Numbered from the stretch's first letter, positions 34,701-44,299 are shown. The stretch is 64,000 nt of DNA from JAYEHL01 sp041653935 (GCA_041653935.1 JBAZEO010000001.1:992001-1056000); one strand, 5' to 3'. The notes: generated by a model not told the origin, from the letters alone. Numbers and translations are program-made.

Positions 34701-35834
34701 ATGACCGCCATCGAACCATCCTATATCGCACTTTACCGCTCCGGCGAGCTCGAGCGCCGCGCCCTGGCGCTGGAAGCCCGTCTGGCCTCGTGCGATATCT
34801 GCCCGCGCCAGTGCAAAGTGAACCGCCTGCAGGATGAACTGGGTTTCTGCCACTCCGGCCACCTGCCCATAGTATCAGCCGTCTGCGCCCATCTCGGCGA
34901 GGAGCCGGCTATCTCGGGAGCTAACGGCTCGGGCACGATCTTCTTCGGCAACTGCAACATGCGCTGCGCCTATTGCCAGAACTACCAGATAAGCCAGAGC
35001 TGGAGAAAGCAAAAATCGAACGAACTATACTGCCGCACCCTGGCCGCGAATATGATCCACCTGCAGAACGATCTGAAGTGCCACAACATCAACTTCGTAT
35101 CGCCGTCGCATTTCGTCCCGCAGATGGTGCGCGCCATCGCCGAGGCGGTCCCCATGGGGCTGCGCATACCGATCGTTTACAACACCGGCGGCTACGATTC
35201 CGTCGATACGCTCAGAGAGCTCGACGGCATAGTGAGCATCTACCTGCCCGATATCAGATATGCCGACGATAAGACGGCCAAGAAATATTCGCAGGCGCCG
35301 GACTACGTGAAATACAATCGAGCCGCGATCATAGAGATGTACCGCCAGGTCGGCGATCTGGTTGTTGCTAAAAGGGGGCTGGCGCAGCGCGGGCTCATCG
35401 TGCGCCACCTCATCCTGCCCAACAGGCTGGCCGGCAGCGAGGAATCGCTGGCATGGCTGGCTAAAGAGCTGTCGCCTTCGGTGACAGTGAGCATCATGTC
35501 GCAGTACTCGCCGCAGCACAAAGCCTCCAAAATACCATTGTTATCAAGAAAAATCTCCGTTGCCGAGTACGAGGTTGTGATCGATCTGCTGTCCCGGATC
35601 GGGATTGAGAACGGCTGGACGCAGGAGCTGGGTTCATCTGACAACTATCTGCCCGACTTCGAGCGCGGGGGCCACCCCTTCGATGCCAGCAGTAAAGAGG
35701 TGCAGGAGAGTTTCTCCTGCCAGGAGTTTGAGGGTGTCCCTCTTTTTAAAAATTCCCCCAAGAATGGGGGATTAAGGGGGTTGAATACATCGGTCGACAG
35801 AGATTCACCCCCGACCGGCGAGAGGTCGAAATGA
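34701..35834 (+). CDS. PflX/COG1313-type radical SAM protein with repeat-derived C-terminus
   Basis: A 377-residue radical SAM enzyme. It begins with a Cys-rich segment (CDICPRQCKVNRLQDELGFC), then the SAM-cluster motif CNMRCAYC in GNCNMRCAYCQNYQIS near residue 93. This is the layout of uncharacterised PflX-like iron-sulfur proteins related to pyruvate formate-lyase activating enzymes. The family fold ends near residue 325. About the last 50 residues, from SSKEVQESFS onward, are encoded by the palindromic repeat R3 and its flank. The stop overlaps the next ATG (ATGA). The target is unknown. Confidence 0.83.
   Translation: MTAIEPSYIALYRSGELERRALALEARLASCDICPRQCKVNRLQDELGFCHSGHLPIVSAVCAHLGEEPAISGANGSGTIFFGNCNMRCAYCQNYQISQSWRKQKSNELYCRTLAANMIHLQNDLKCHNINFVSPSHFVPQMVRAIAEAVPMGLRIPIVYNTGGYDSVDTLRELDGIVSIYLPDIRYADDKTAKKYSQAPDYVKYNRAAIIEMYRQVGDLVVAKRGLAQRGLIVRHLILPNRLAGSEESLAWLAKELSPSVTVSIMSQYSPQHKASKIPLLSRKISVAEYEVVIDLLSRIGIENGWTQELGSSDNYLPDFERGGHPFDASSKEVQESFSCQEFEGVPLFKNSPKNGGLRGLNTSVDRDSPPTGERSK
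35691..35784 (+). repeat. Palindromic repeat family (copy R3), translated
   Basis: AGTAAAGAGGTGCAGGAG...TCTCCTGCC, GGGTGTCCCTC, ATTCCCCCAAGAATGGGGG, AAGGGGGTTGAAT. It lies wholly inside the 3' end of the radical SAM frame and is open in that frame. Confidence 0.85.
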
Positions 35835-37165
35835 CCGCGAAGCGCATAATCGTCATCGGCGCCGGCGCGGGCGGGATGATGGCCGCCGGCCGCGCCGCCG
35901 AGCTGGGAACCCCCGTCCTGCTGCTGGAGAAGACCGACGGCCCCGCCAAGAAACTCCTCATCAGCGGCAAGACGCGCTGCAACGTGACCAACAGCAGGGA
36001 CATGGACGATTTCATTACTATGTACGGCTCGAACGGACGATTTCTGTATAGGGCTTTTAATAGATTCTTCCGCGATGACCTGCTGGAGTTCCTGAGGAGA
36101 TACGGCGTCCCAACCAAGACAGAACGAGGCGGGCGCATCTTCCCCGCCTCGGATGACGCTCATGATGTCGTACGAGCTTTCGAGCGTTATATGAAAGAGC
36201 ACGGCGTCGAGCTGCGCGCCAATGCCAAAGTGACCGCTATAAACGTCGACGGAGGCAAAGTCGCGAGTGTCCAAACAGAGGGCGGGGCAATTCCAGCGAC
36301 CGCTGTCATCCTGGCAACGGGAGGTTCATCCTACCCCGGCACCGGCTCCTCCGGCGACGGCTACCGCATGACCGCCGCCCTGGGACATACAATAACTAAA
36401 CTGCGCCCGGCCCTCGTGCCGCTCGTAGTGCGCGAGGCCGAGCTGGCAAAGAGCATGCAGGGCGTCAGCCTGCGCAACGTGCGTCTCACCGCTTACCAGT
36501 GCGCAGCCGATGATATCGATATTTCGAAGACGCCGAAGCGCGACTGCGGCCGCGGCATAACCGGAAAGAAGCCCGCTGCACCCATCATCGAAAGCCGCAT
36601 GGGCGAGATGATGATGACGCACTCCGGCATCGGCGGCCCGACGACATTGCTCATGAGCCTGTCCATAGTCGACGCACTGGAACACGGCCCTGTAAGCGTC
36701 TCCATCGACCTGAAACCGGCCCTCGATGAAAAGCAATTGCGTACGCGGCTCCAGCGTGACTTCGAAACTTACAGCAAACGAAGCTACCGCAACATACTGA
36801 AGGAACTGCTGCCACAGAAGATGATCGACCCATACATTGCGATGACGGACATAGCGTCCGAAAAGCGCGGGCATGAGATAACAGCCGAAGAGCGCGAGCG
36901 TTTGCTGAGTTCGCTGAAGTCCCTGCGCTTCAATATCGAGGGACCAATGCCCATAAGCACCGCCATCGTCACCGCGGGCGGCGTCTCGCTTGACGAGATC
37001 GACCCATACACCATGGCCTCAAGATTGGTCGGCGGGCTCTATTTCTGCGGCGAGGTCATGGACATAGACGCGGACACCGGGGGATACAATCTGCAGGCGG
37101 CATTTTCGACGGGGTATGTGGCGGGCGAGGAAGCGGCAAAATCATGTAGGGTGGGTAGAGCGTAG
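35831..37165 (+). CDS. HI0933/BaiN-family NAD(P)/FAD-dependent oxidoreductase
   Basis: A 444-residue flavoprotein with an N-terminal FAD site (IVIGAGAGGMMAAGRAAELG), the KLLISGKTRCNVTN motif diagnostic of the HI0933 family, RIFPASDDAHDV, VILATGGSSYPGTGSSGDGY and the C-terminal GGLYFCGEVMDIDADTGGYN. Named members include BaiN, which reduces the ring double bonds of 3-oxo bile acids, but most are uncharacterised. It starts inside the preceding stop codon (ATGA) and so is translationally coupled to the radical SAM gene. Confidence 0.9.
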   Translation: MTAKRIIVIGAGAGGMMAAGRAAELGTPVLLLEKTDGPAKKLLISGKTRCNVTNSRDMDDFITMYGSNGRFLYRAFNRFFRDDLLEFLRRYGVPTKTERGGRIFPASDDAHDVVRAFERYMKEHGVELRANAKVTAINVDGGKVASVQTEGGAIPATAVILATGGSSYPGTGSSGDGYRMTAALGHTITKLRPALVPLVVREAELAKSMQGVSLRNVRLTAYQCAADDIDISKTPKRDCGRGITGKKPAAPIIESRMGEMMMTHSGIGGPTTLLMSLSIVDALEHGPVSVSIDLKPALDEKQLRTRLQRDFETYSKRSYRNILKELLPQKMIDPYIAMTDIASEKRGHEITAEERERLLSSLKSLRFNIEGPMPISTAIVTAGGVSLDEIDPYTMASRLVGGLYFCGEVMDIDADTGGYNLQAAFSTGYVAGEEAAKSCRVGRA

Positions 37166-37181
37166 CGAAACCCGCCACAGT

Positions 37182-37811
37182 TTATTTGCTCGTTTCGCGT
37201 GAGCGGTTCTTCCAGCGCCTCCAGATGAAGAATACGACTAGAAGAACGCATATTATCACTATAGGGATATCGAACGGACGCATCGCATCGCGGATCTTTT
37301 CCCAGTTCTGCCCGAGGACGTATCCGCCATAGGCTAATCCGATAGACCAGATGAAGGCCCCCAGGAAAGAGTAAATGATGAATTTCCAGATATTCATTCG
37401 TGCTATACCCGATGGGAGGCTGATGAAGGTGCGAATTACAGGAAGGAGCCGCGAGAAGAAGGTGATGCCCTCGCCATACTTATTGAACCAGCGCTCGGCA
37501 GTATCGATATCATGTTCTGAAATGAGCAGATATTTCCCATAGCGTTTGAGGAAAGGCCGCCCCCCCTTGGCCCCCACCCAGTAAGCTATAAGCGACCCGA
37601 TCACGTTGCCCACCGCCCCGCAGAGCCCCGCCAGCGCCAGGTACTCAACCCCCAGGCCCCTATCGGCGATGAGCATCCAGCCGGCAAAAGGCATGATGAT
37701 CTCGCTGGGCAAGGGAATGCAGGCGCTCTCTATGGCCATCAGCAGAACAACGCCGGGCCAGCCTATGGCATCATAGACACTGCGGATAAAATCTAATATC
37801 TGTTGTTCCAC
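37182..37811 (-). CDS. DedA-family membrane protein
   Basis: A 209-residue polytopic protein with 5-6 hydrophobic segments. Family motifs: ACIPLPSEIIMPFAGWML near residue 30, GNVIGSLIAYWVGAKGG, and FFSRLLPVIRTFISLPSGIARM near residue 115. DedA/SNARE-associated proteins handle lipid flipping, notably recycling of undecaprenyl phosphate, and support membrane integrity. It is convergent with the BaiN-like gene. Confidence 0.9.
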   Translation of the reverse strand: MEQQILDFIRSVYDAIGWPGVVLLMAIESACIPLPSEIIMPFAGWMLIADRGLGVEYLALAGLCGAVGNVIGSLIAYWVGAKGGRPFLKRYGKYLLISEHDIDTAERWFNKYGEGITFFSRLLPVIRTFISLPSGIARMNIWKFIIYSFLGAFIWSIGLAYGGYVLGQNWEKIRDAMRPFDIPIVIICVLLVVFFIWRRWKNRSRETSK

Positions 37812-38034
37812 TAAAATAAGTCCTGTATTGTCCTAAAGAAAAAAGTGGGCAGCGCACCGCTGAACCCACCGCAATAATATATTACATAGGGTATACTACG
37901 CAACTTACGCTACTTACACTTGGTGAATTTGTGTGCTGAAATAGGCTGATTTATTTTACCCATTCTTGACATGTATTAGCCCCTGATTTACGATTGGCAA
38001 AGCGCAATACGAAATTCTGCCGTTGAGGGAATCT

Positions 38035-38583
38035 ATGTCAGAAGCGATTAAATTACGGTACACTGTGACAGCAGATGATTATATTCAACAAGTGCGCGCC
38101 CTACCGTTGTATTTTCTGAAGTATCTTCTGAAGACACCCATTGCAATCATATCGATAATAGTTTCTTTTTTGGCCATAGTCATCATAGTGCGTGGCTTCT
38201 TATTCCTTAGTGAATCAGGCTTTAATATTCTATCGGTTATTTTACCCATATTATTAATACCATTTTTCTTTGGTTTTTGCGCCGTCGTCTTAGTGCTATT
38301 TTTAGTGCGTCGTGTATTACATTCCGAAATAATATGGGAAATTAACGATAACGTAATTGTAATCAAAAGCAAGTTTGGTAAAAGCTCTATAGGCTGGGCT
38401 ACATTTCAGGAAGTAATAGAAACTGAGAAACTATACTTGCTCAGATCAGGCCCTATTCATACTCTAGGTTCAATACATATCTATAGTATACCCAAGAGAA
38501 TCTTCGAATCTAGCAATCAAGAATCCACTTTTAGAAACATTATTAGAAGTCATGTAACAAAAGTGCGATTCAAAGCTGCATAA
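38035..38583 (+). CDS. YcxB-like two-helix membrane protein
   Basis: About 182 residues from ATG 38035, which follows GAGGGA. N-terminal LRYTVTADDYIQQVRALP, two adjacent membrane segments (about residues 34-60 and 68-97) and a C-terminal cytosolic part ending in SHVTKVRFKAA. This is the YcxB-like layout; function unknown. The gene is visibly richer in A and T than its neighbours, which suggests recent acquisition. Confidence 0.6.
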   Translation: MSEAIKLRYTVTADDYIQQVRALPLYFLKYLLKTPIAIISIIVSFLAIVIIVRGFLFLSESGFNILSVILPILLIPFFFGFCAVVLVLFLVRRVLHSEIIWEINDNVIVIKSKFGKSSIGWATFQEVIETEKLYLLRSGPIHTLGSIHIYSIPKRIFESSNQESTFRNIIRSHVTKVRFKAA

Positions 38584-38603
38584 AAACAGCATATAGAACA
38601 GTA

Positions 38604-38624
38604 GGGCGGGTCTAAAACCCGCCC
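38604..38624. terminator. Intergenic hairpin between convergent genes
   Basis: GGGCGGGT (38604-38611) pairs with ACCCGCCC (38617-38624) around a 5-base loop, between the YcxB-like gene and convergent argS. Poly-T tracts are weak. Confidence 0.45.
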
Positions 38625-38631
38625 ACTAAAT

Positions 38632-40275
38632 TTACATCTTCTCCGGCGCGGTCATCTCCATGAGGTGCAGCACCCGCGCCAGCACGATGCGCGTAGCATC
38701 CACCAGCTGTAAGCGGGCCTTGGTCATCTCTTTATCATCGGTCACCACGCGGCACTGCTCGTAGAAGTTGTGGAAGACGGTGGCCAGGTCCATGGAGTAG
38801 TGCGGCAGATGGTGCGGCTCCAGCGTCTGGGCCGTCTGCTCAATGACCTCCGGCAGCTCCAGCATCTTCCTGATGAGGGCGATCTCCGGCTCGGAGGTCA
38901 GCAGGGAAACATCGCCCTTGTCAAACTTTATGCCCTGCTCCTTGCCGAGGCGCAGGATGCTGCAGACGCGAGCATGGGCGTACTGCACGTAGTAAACCGG
39001 GTTGTCCGCCGATTGTTTCTTAGCCAGCTCCATATCGAAGTCCATCTGGCTGTCGGCGGAGCGCGAGAGGAAGAAGAAGCGGCAGGCGTCGGGGCCGACC
39101 TCGTCCATAAGTTCGCGCAGCGTTATCATCTCGCCGGTGCGCTTGGAGGCGCGGACGATCGTATCGCCTCGCTTTAATGTCACCATCTGGGAGATGATTA
39201 TCGTGAGCCTGCCGGGATCGATCTCGAGTGCGCCCACGGCGGCCTTCATGCGCGAGACATGGCCCTGATGGTCGGCGCCCCATATGTTGATGACCTTATC
39301 GAATTTCCTCTCGATGAATTTATTGTAATGATAAGCGACGTCGGAGGCGAAATAGGTCGGGGTGCCGTCACTGCGCACCAGAACGTTGTCCTTATCCTCT
39401 CCGAGATTTGTCGAAGCGAACCACAGCGCCCCTTCCTTCTCCACGATAACGCCGCCGTCCTTGAGCAGTTTCATGGCTTTTTTATACTGCCCGCCATCGT
39501 AGAGGCTCTTCTCGCTGAACCAGACATCGAAAGTGACCCCCAGACGCGCGCAATCCGCTTTTATGGACTCGATGACCATATCCATACCGAAGCGTCCCAG
39601 TTCATCAGGCTTGTCGAGGAAGATCTTCCCCTTTTCTTTAACAATATCTTTGGCGATGTCGATCATGTAATCGCCCACATAACCGCCCTCCGGCATAGGC
39701 TCATCGCGGCCCAGCTGCTGGCAGTAACGGGCGTACAGCGATTTGTAGAACAGGTTGATCTGGTTGCCGGCGTCGTTGACGTAGTATTCCCGCTCGACAT
39801 TGTAGCCGGCGGCGGCCAGCACGTTGGCCAGCGCGCTGCCCAGCACCGCGCCGCGGCCGTGGCCCACATGCAGAGGCCCGGTGGGATTGACGCTGACGAA
39901 CTCCACCTGTACTTTTCTGCCCTTTCCGTCAGCGATATTCCCATATCCCTCGCCTGCGCTCAGGATGGCGGCCACCTGCTCGGTGAGCCAGCCCTGGGTG
40001 AGCGAGAAATTGATGAAACCGGGCGGCACCAGCTCCACATTATCACACCCGGGCGGGCACTTAATGAGGTCGACGATCTGCTCGCCGATCTTCATCGGGC
40101 TCATCCGTGCGATGCGGGCCAGCTTGAGCGGAATGGCGCAGGCGTAATCGCCGTGCTCCGGGTTCTGCGGCCGTTCGATAACGACATCGGGCATGGCCAC
40201 CTCGGGCAGCAGCTTCCGGCTCTGCGCCTCGGTCAGTGCCTGCTCTACGAGTCTTGCCAGTTCGTCTTTAATCAT
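38632..40275 (-). CDS. argS: Arginyl-tRNA synthetase
   Basis: This 547-residue class I synthetase charges tRNA(Arg). The N-terminal additional domain is present; the HIGH-like site is VNPTGPLHVGHGRGAVLGS near residue 130 and a KMSKS-like RASKRTGEMITL lies near residue 355. The C-terminal anticodon-binding DALR domain ends with VLARVLHLMEMTAPEKM. Length is normal. Its ATG overlaps the recG stop by four bases, so it is translationally coupled to recG. Confidence 0.96.
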   Translation of the reverse strand: MIKDELARLVEQALTEAQSRKLLPEVAMPDVVIERPQNPEHGDYACAIPLKLARIARMSPMKIGEQIVDLIKCPPGCDNVELVPPGFINFSLTQGWLTEQVAAILSAGEGYGNIADGKGRKVQVEFVSVNPTGPLHVGHGRGAVLGSALANVLAAAGYNVEREYYVNDAGNQINLFYKSLYARYCQQLGRDEPMPEGGYVGDYMIDIAKDIVKEKGKIFLDKPDELGRFGMDMVIESIKADCARLGVTFDVWFSEKSLYDGGQYKKAMKLLKDGGVIVEKEGALWFASTNLGEDKDNVLVRSDGTPTYFASDVAYHYNKFIERKFDKVINIWGADHQGHVSRMKAAVGALEIDPGRLTIIISQMVTLKRGDTIVRASKRTGEMITLRELMDEVGPDACRFFFLSRSADSQMDFDMELAKKQSADNPVYYVQYAHARVCSILRLGKEQGIKFDKGDVSLLTSEPEIALIRKMLELPEVIEQTAQTLEPHHLPHYSMDLATVFHNFYEQCRVVTDDKEMTKARLQLVDATRIVLARVLHLMEMTAPEKM

Positions 40276-42695
40276 GCCTCTCCCATACTTACACCGTCGC
40301 CCCAGACACGGGCCACCTGCTTCTTGAGCAGCTTATGCTCCGGCGCGGACAGCGTCGAATCTCTCTTAAATATCGCAATCGCCTCTTTGCGGGCGAGTTC
40401 CAGCAGTTTCATATCCGAGAGACGGGCCATCTTCAGGTCGGGAAGCCCGCTCTGCCTGATGCCAAAGAAATCACCGGGCCCCCTGAGCCGCAGGTCCTCC
40501 TCCGCCAGCGCGAAGCCATCGTGTGTGCTCTCCAGCAACGCGAGCCGCTCCCTGCTCTCCAGCGAGGGGCTCTCCGCAAGCAGTATACAATAGCTCTGGT
40601 GCTCCCCGCGACCCACGCGGCCGCGGAACTGGTGCAGCTGCGCCAGCCCGAAGCGGTCGGCCCCCTCGATGAGCATCACGGTGGCGTTGGGTATATCGAT
40701 GCCAACTTCGACCACCGGCGTGGCCACGAGGATGTGAAATTCTCCGCTACGGAAATTCCGCATCGCATTTTCCTTATCGGACGGCTTGAGCCTGCCATGT
40801 ACGAGACCCAGTTTTAAATCAGGGAAGACATCGCGCGACAGGCGCTCGTGCTCGCTGACAGCAGCCTTAGCCTCGATGGCCTCCGAATCCGATATCAGCG
40901 GGCAGATGATAAAGGCCTGCCGGCCCTCCTGCACCTGCTTCCTTATGAAGCGATAAGCCATTTCGCGCTGATCCGATGCCAGCCATTTGGTCTTGATGAC
41001 CTGCCGCCCCGGGGGCAGTTCGTCGATAATCGATAGGTCCAGGTCGCCGTACAGCGTCAGCGCCAAGCTGCGCGGTATCGGCGTCGCAGTCATGGCAAGA
41101 AGGTGCGGGTTGGGCCCCTTCTTGCGCAGGGCGGCCCGCTGCATCACGCCGAAGCGATGCTGCTCGTCCACGATGGCCAGCCCCAGCTTTTTGAATTCGA
41201 CATTATCCTGGATCAGGGCGTGCGTGCCCACCGCTATGTCGACATCGCCGGCCGCGATCCTATCGTAAGCCGCATCCTTCTCGCTCTTCTTCATGCTGCC
41301 CTTGAGTAGCGCCAGCGTAACCGGCCTGTCCAGCAGCCCCGAAAACGTCCTCAGGTTGCCCTCGTCGCTCTCCTGATGGCCGCAGCTTGTTAAAATATTC
41401 GATATCGTCGAGAAGTGTTGCTCGGCCAGTATCTCTGTAGGCGCCATGAAGGCCCCCTGGTACCCCCCGGCCGCGGCGGACAGCAGCGCAACCACGGCCA
41501 CCACGGTCTTGCCGCTACCCACCTCGCCCTGCAGCAGGCGGCTCATCGGCTTGGCCTTGGCCAGATCGGACATTATATCATTAAGCGAGCGCTCCTGCGC
41601 TCCGGTCATTTTATACGGCAGCGATGACAGGAAGGCCTCCAGTACATTACCCTTAGCCGCGATGCGGTTGGCCTTGCCGCTCTCCCGCCAATCCTTCCTG
41701 CGCGAGAGCACACCCAGCTGTATAATGAACAGCTCGTCGAAGGCCAGCCTCCTGCGGGCCTGGTCCTTGGCCAGATCGTCATCCGGATAGTGCGCCTGCC
41801 TTATCGCCTGCTGCAGCCCGATAAGCCCGGCCTCCGCCATTACCTCCTGCGGCATGAAATCCACAAGTTGCGGCGAGCAGGTTTCCACCACCTCTTTGAT
41901 AATTTTGCGCACCATGCGCGGGCTCAGGCCTTCCGTGAGCGGGTAGACCGGTATCAGCCTGCCCGTGTGCGTCAGATCATCACCGGACAGCAGCTCATAT
42001 TCCGGAGAGATGAATACCTTGATGCCCTTGTAAAGGCTCACCTTGCCGCTGAAAACGTACTGCTCGCCGGTGCGCAGCTGCCGCGCCATGTAGGGCTGGT
42101 TGAACCAGAGCACCTTCATGTTGCCGCTCTCGTCACCGATAACGGCCTCGGCCGAGCGCCGTCCCCCCGGCCTTGTCTCATTCGCTTGCCAGATGTTGGC
42201 CACCACCGTCTGCTCCTGCCCCACCTCCAGCATGGCCACGCTCTGCCGCTTGCTGTAATCGATATGCCTCCTGGGGAAGAAATACAGCATGTCGCGCACC
42301 GTATTAACCCCGAGCTTGCGGAACCGCGGCGCCAGCTTATCGCTGATGCCCCTGACAGCGGTTATCGGTGAATCGAGCTTGAGCGCTACGCTCGACGGTG
42401 GTCGAACGGCAGGTTTCTTTTGCTTCACCGCGACGGGTTTCGCTTTAATTTTACTCTTCGCTGCGACCTTCTTTACGGCGTTCCCTTCGGCCGCGTCGAG
42501 CCACTTCAGCATGGCGCCGACCCAGTCGACACGACGCCCGTTGTCCATGCCTGCATATTTGACGCCACCCAGATGCGCAGGAAGAACGACGGCTCCCCGC
42601 TCCAGATAGCGGTCCAGCCCCCCGAAAACAGCGATATCGCTGTATCCCTTCTGCTGCTCTAGAATGAGAATTTTGCGAAGCGTGGATGCGTCCAA
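40272..42695 (-). CDS. recG: ATP-dependent DNA helicase RecG
   Basis: RecG reverses stalled replication forks and processes branched DNA. The 807-residue protein carries the wedge OB-fold domain, then helicase motifs: Walker A EVGSGKTVVAVVALLSA near residue 405, DEQHRFGV as the DExH box, TATPIPRSLALTLYGDL, and the motif VI QFRGRVGRGEHQ. About 110 extra residues precede the wedge: a short helical segment with tandem Lys/Ala/Pro stretches. It lies between the FakA-like gene (5 bases upstream) and argS (overlap). Confidence 0.95.
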   Translation of the reverse strand: MDASTLRKILILEQQKGYSDIAVFGGLDRYLERGAVVLPAHLGGVKYAGMDNGRRVDWVGAMLKWLDAAEGNAVKKVAAKSKIKAKPVAVKQKKPAVRPPSSVALKLDSPITAVRGISDKLAPRFRKLGVNTVRDMLYFFPRRHIDYSKRQSVAMLEVGQEQTVVANIWQANETRPGGRRSAEAVIGDESGNMKVLWFNQPYMARQLRTGEQYVFSGKVSLYKGIKVFISPEYELLSGDDLTHTGRLIPVYPLTEGLSPRMVRKIIKEVVETCSPQLVDFMPQEVMAEAGLIGLQQAIRQAHYPDDDLAKDQARRRLAFDELFIIQLGVLSRRKDWRESGKANRIAAKGNVLEAFLSSLPYKMTGAQERSLNDIMSDLAKAKPMSRLLQGEVGSGKTVVAVVALLSAAAGGYQGAFMAPTEILAEQHFSTISNILTSCGHQESDEGNLRTFSGLLDRPVTLALLKGSMKKSEKDAAYDRIAAGDVDIAVGTHALIQDNVEFKKLGLAIVDEQHRFGVMQRAALRKKGPNPHLLAMTATPIPRSLALTLYGDLDLSIIDELPPGRQVIKTKWLASDQREMAYRFIRKQVQEGRQAFIICPLISDSEAIEAKAAVSEHERLSRDVFPDLKLGLVHGRLKPSDKENAMRNFRSGEFHILVATPVVEVGIDIPNATVMLIEGADRFGLAQLHQFRGRVGRGEHQSYCILLAESPSLESRERLALLESTHDGFALAEEDLRLRGPGDFFGIRQSGLPDLKMARLSDMKLLELARKEAIAIFKRDSTLSAPEHKLLKKQVARVWGDGVSMGEA

Positions 42696-42700
42696 AGATG

Positions 42701-44299
42701 TTACTCCACGGATATTATGTAGCTGTAGTGAGGCTGTCCGCCGTAAACGGACTCCACTTCCAGATGCGGATATTTATCGCGGATAGATTGTGCGACGGCG
42801 GCGGGATCGCTGCCCTCCACATCCGCCCCGTGGTAGATGGTGACCACCTCTCTATCCGACAGATCAACCTGCGGGAAAACCGCCTCCATGAGCGACATAA
42901 TATCGTCTCCGGCAGCGATTAAATCACCGTCGAGGAGGGCGATGTTCTGCCCCTTCTCCACCGAAATCTCGCCGTAAGAAGTATCGCGCACCGCCTTCGT
43001 AACCTCGATGGTAAGAACGTTCGATGCGGCCTCCTTCATCGATATGAAATTGGTGCGGAAGTCGACACCATTGTTCAATGCTATAAGCGCTGCGATCCCC
43101 TGCGGCACGGTCTCCGTGGGTACGATGGCCAGCATCTTCCTGGTGAGGGGAGCCACCTGCTCCGCCGTCAGGATGATATTATGGTTATTCGGCAATAGAA
43201 CGACTTTATCTGAAGGCACAGCTTGCACCGCATCCAGCAGCTCCTGCGTGGACGGGTTCATCGTCTGGCCTCCGGGAACGATGGCGGTGACGCCCAGGCT
43301 GTGGAACACCTTCTGCATACCCTCCCCCTGAACCACAGCCACGGTAGCGATATCCACAACCGGCTTGCTGCTCAGTTCCGCAAGGTCCTTGTGCTGCTTA
43401 TCCATGTCCTGCACCTTGACCTGCTTCAGCGCACCCAGCGATGCGGCATAGCCCAGCGCAGCGCCCGGATCGAATGTGTGTACGTGAGCCCTGACGATGT
43501 CATCGTGCTTGACCACCATTACCGATTCGCCTATGTTCTCCAGATGCTTCCTGATCGGGACGATATCCAGATTGGAGCCTTCGATGACGAACTCGGTGCA
43601 GTAGCCGTAGGCTATCTCATCACCGTGTGCCCCAGCAGCGTTGGTCGGCTCCGTCGCCGCGGCGCCGGCCTCGATCTTCTCGCCCTTGAGATATTTCTGG
43701 AACCCCTCGAAGATGACGTACAGCCCCAGCCCCCCCGCGTCAACAACCCCCGCCTCCCGCAGCGTATCCAGAAGCTGAGGCGTCCTGTCCACGGAATCCC
43801 TGGCCGTATTGACAAGAGTTTCGATAACCTTTTTGAAATCGCTCTTGTCGACAACCTGCTTGGCCGCCTGCGCTGACTCCCTGATCACCGTAAGTATGGT
43901 TCCCTCCACAGGATGGCTCACCGCCTTATAGGCCAGCGACGAGCCTGCCTCCAGCCCGGAGACAAAATCGCATACCTCCAGCCGGGACTTACCGTTGATC
44001 GGTACAGTGAGTCCGCGCAGTATCTGCGATAGTATCACGCCGCTGTTGCCGCGCGCCCCCATCAGCGCCCCGTGCGATATGGCCCGTATCACTTCGGATG
44101 CGGTCCCATTACCGAAGGCAGACGCCTCAGATATAGCCGAACGCATGGTTAGGGACATGTTTATACCCGTATCGCCGTCGGGGACCGGGAACACATTGAG
44201 GGAGTTAATATAAGGTACGTTCGTATCCAGCCAAACAGCTGCACAGTTGAACATATCTACAAGGTCTTGGCCGCTGCAGGAAGTAATAGCCCTCATCAT
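42701..44299 (-). CDS. DAK2-domain fatty acid kinase-like protein (FakA/YloV type)
   Basis: A 532-residue protein with an N-terminal DAK2 ATP-binding domain (SLNVFPVPDGDTGINMSLTM, GARGNSGVILSQILRG, DAGGLGLYVIFEGFQKYL) and C-terminal domains of the YloV type (VVAVVQGEGMQKVFHSLG and a DLSDREVVTIYHGADV ending). FakA phosphorylates fatty acids bound by FakB. Gene order rpmB (divergent)-yloV-recG is common in Gram-positive-type bacteria; the usual small Asp23-like yloU gene is missing here, and no FakB is in the window. Confidence 0.9.
   Translation of the reverse strand: MMRAITSCSGQDLVDMFNCAAVWLDTNVPYINSLNVFPVPDGDTGINMSLTMRSAISEASAFGNGTASEVIRAISHGALMGARGNSGVILSQILRGLTVPINGKSRLEVCDFVSGLEAGSSLAYKAVSHPVEGTILTVIRESAQAAKQVVDKSDFKKVIETLVNTARDSVDRTPQLLDTLREAGVVDAGGLGLYVIFEGFQKYLKGEKIEAGAAATEPTNAAGAHGDEIAYGYCTEFVIEGSNLDIVPIRKHLENIGESVMVVKHDDIVRAHVHTFDPGAALGYAASLGALKQVKVQDMDKQHKDLAELSSKPVVDIATVAVVQGEGMQKVFHSLGVTAIVPGGQTMNPSTQELLDAVQAVPSDKVVLLPNNHNIILTAEQVAPLTRKMLAIVPTETVPQGIAALIALNNGVDFRTNFISMKEAASNVLTIEVTKAVRDTSYGEISVEKGQNIALLDGDLIAAGDDIMSLMEAVFPQVDLSDREVVTIYHGADVEGSDPAAVAQSIRDKYPHLEVESVYGGQPHYSYIISVE

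Noticed and set aside
39259..40593. 444-codon plus-strand frame opposite argS and recG
   Set aside because: It spans two well-supported minus-strand genes and shows no domain.
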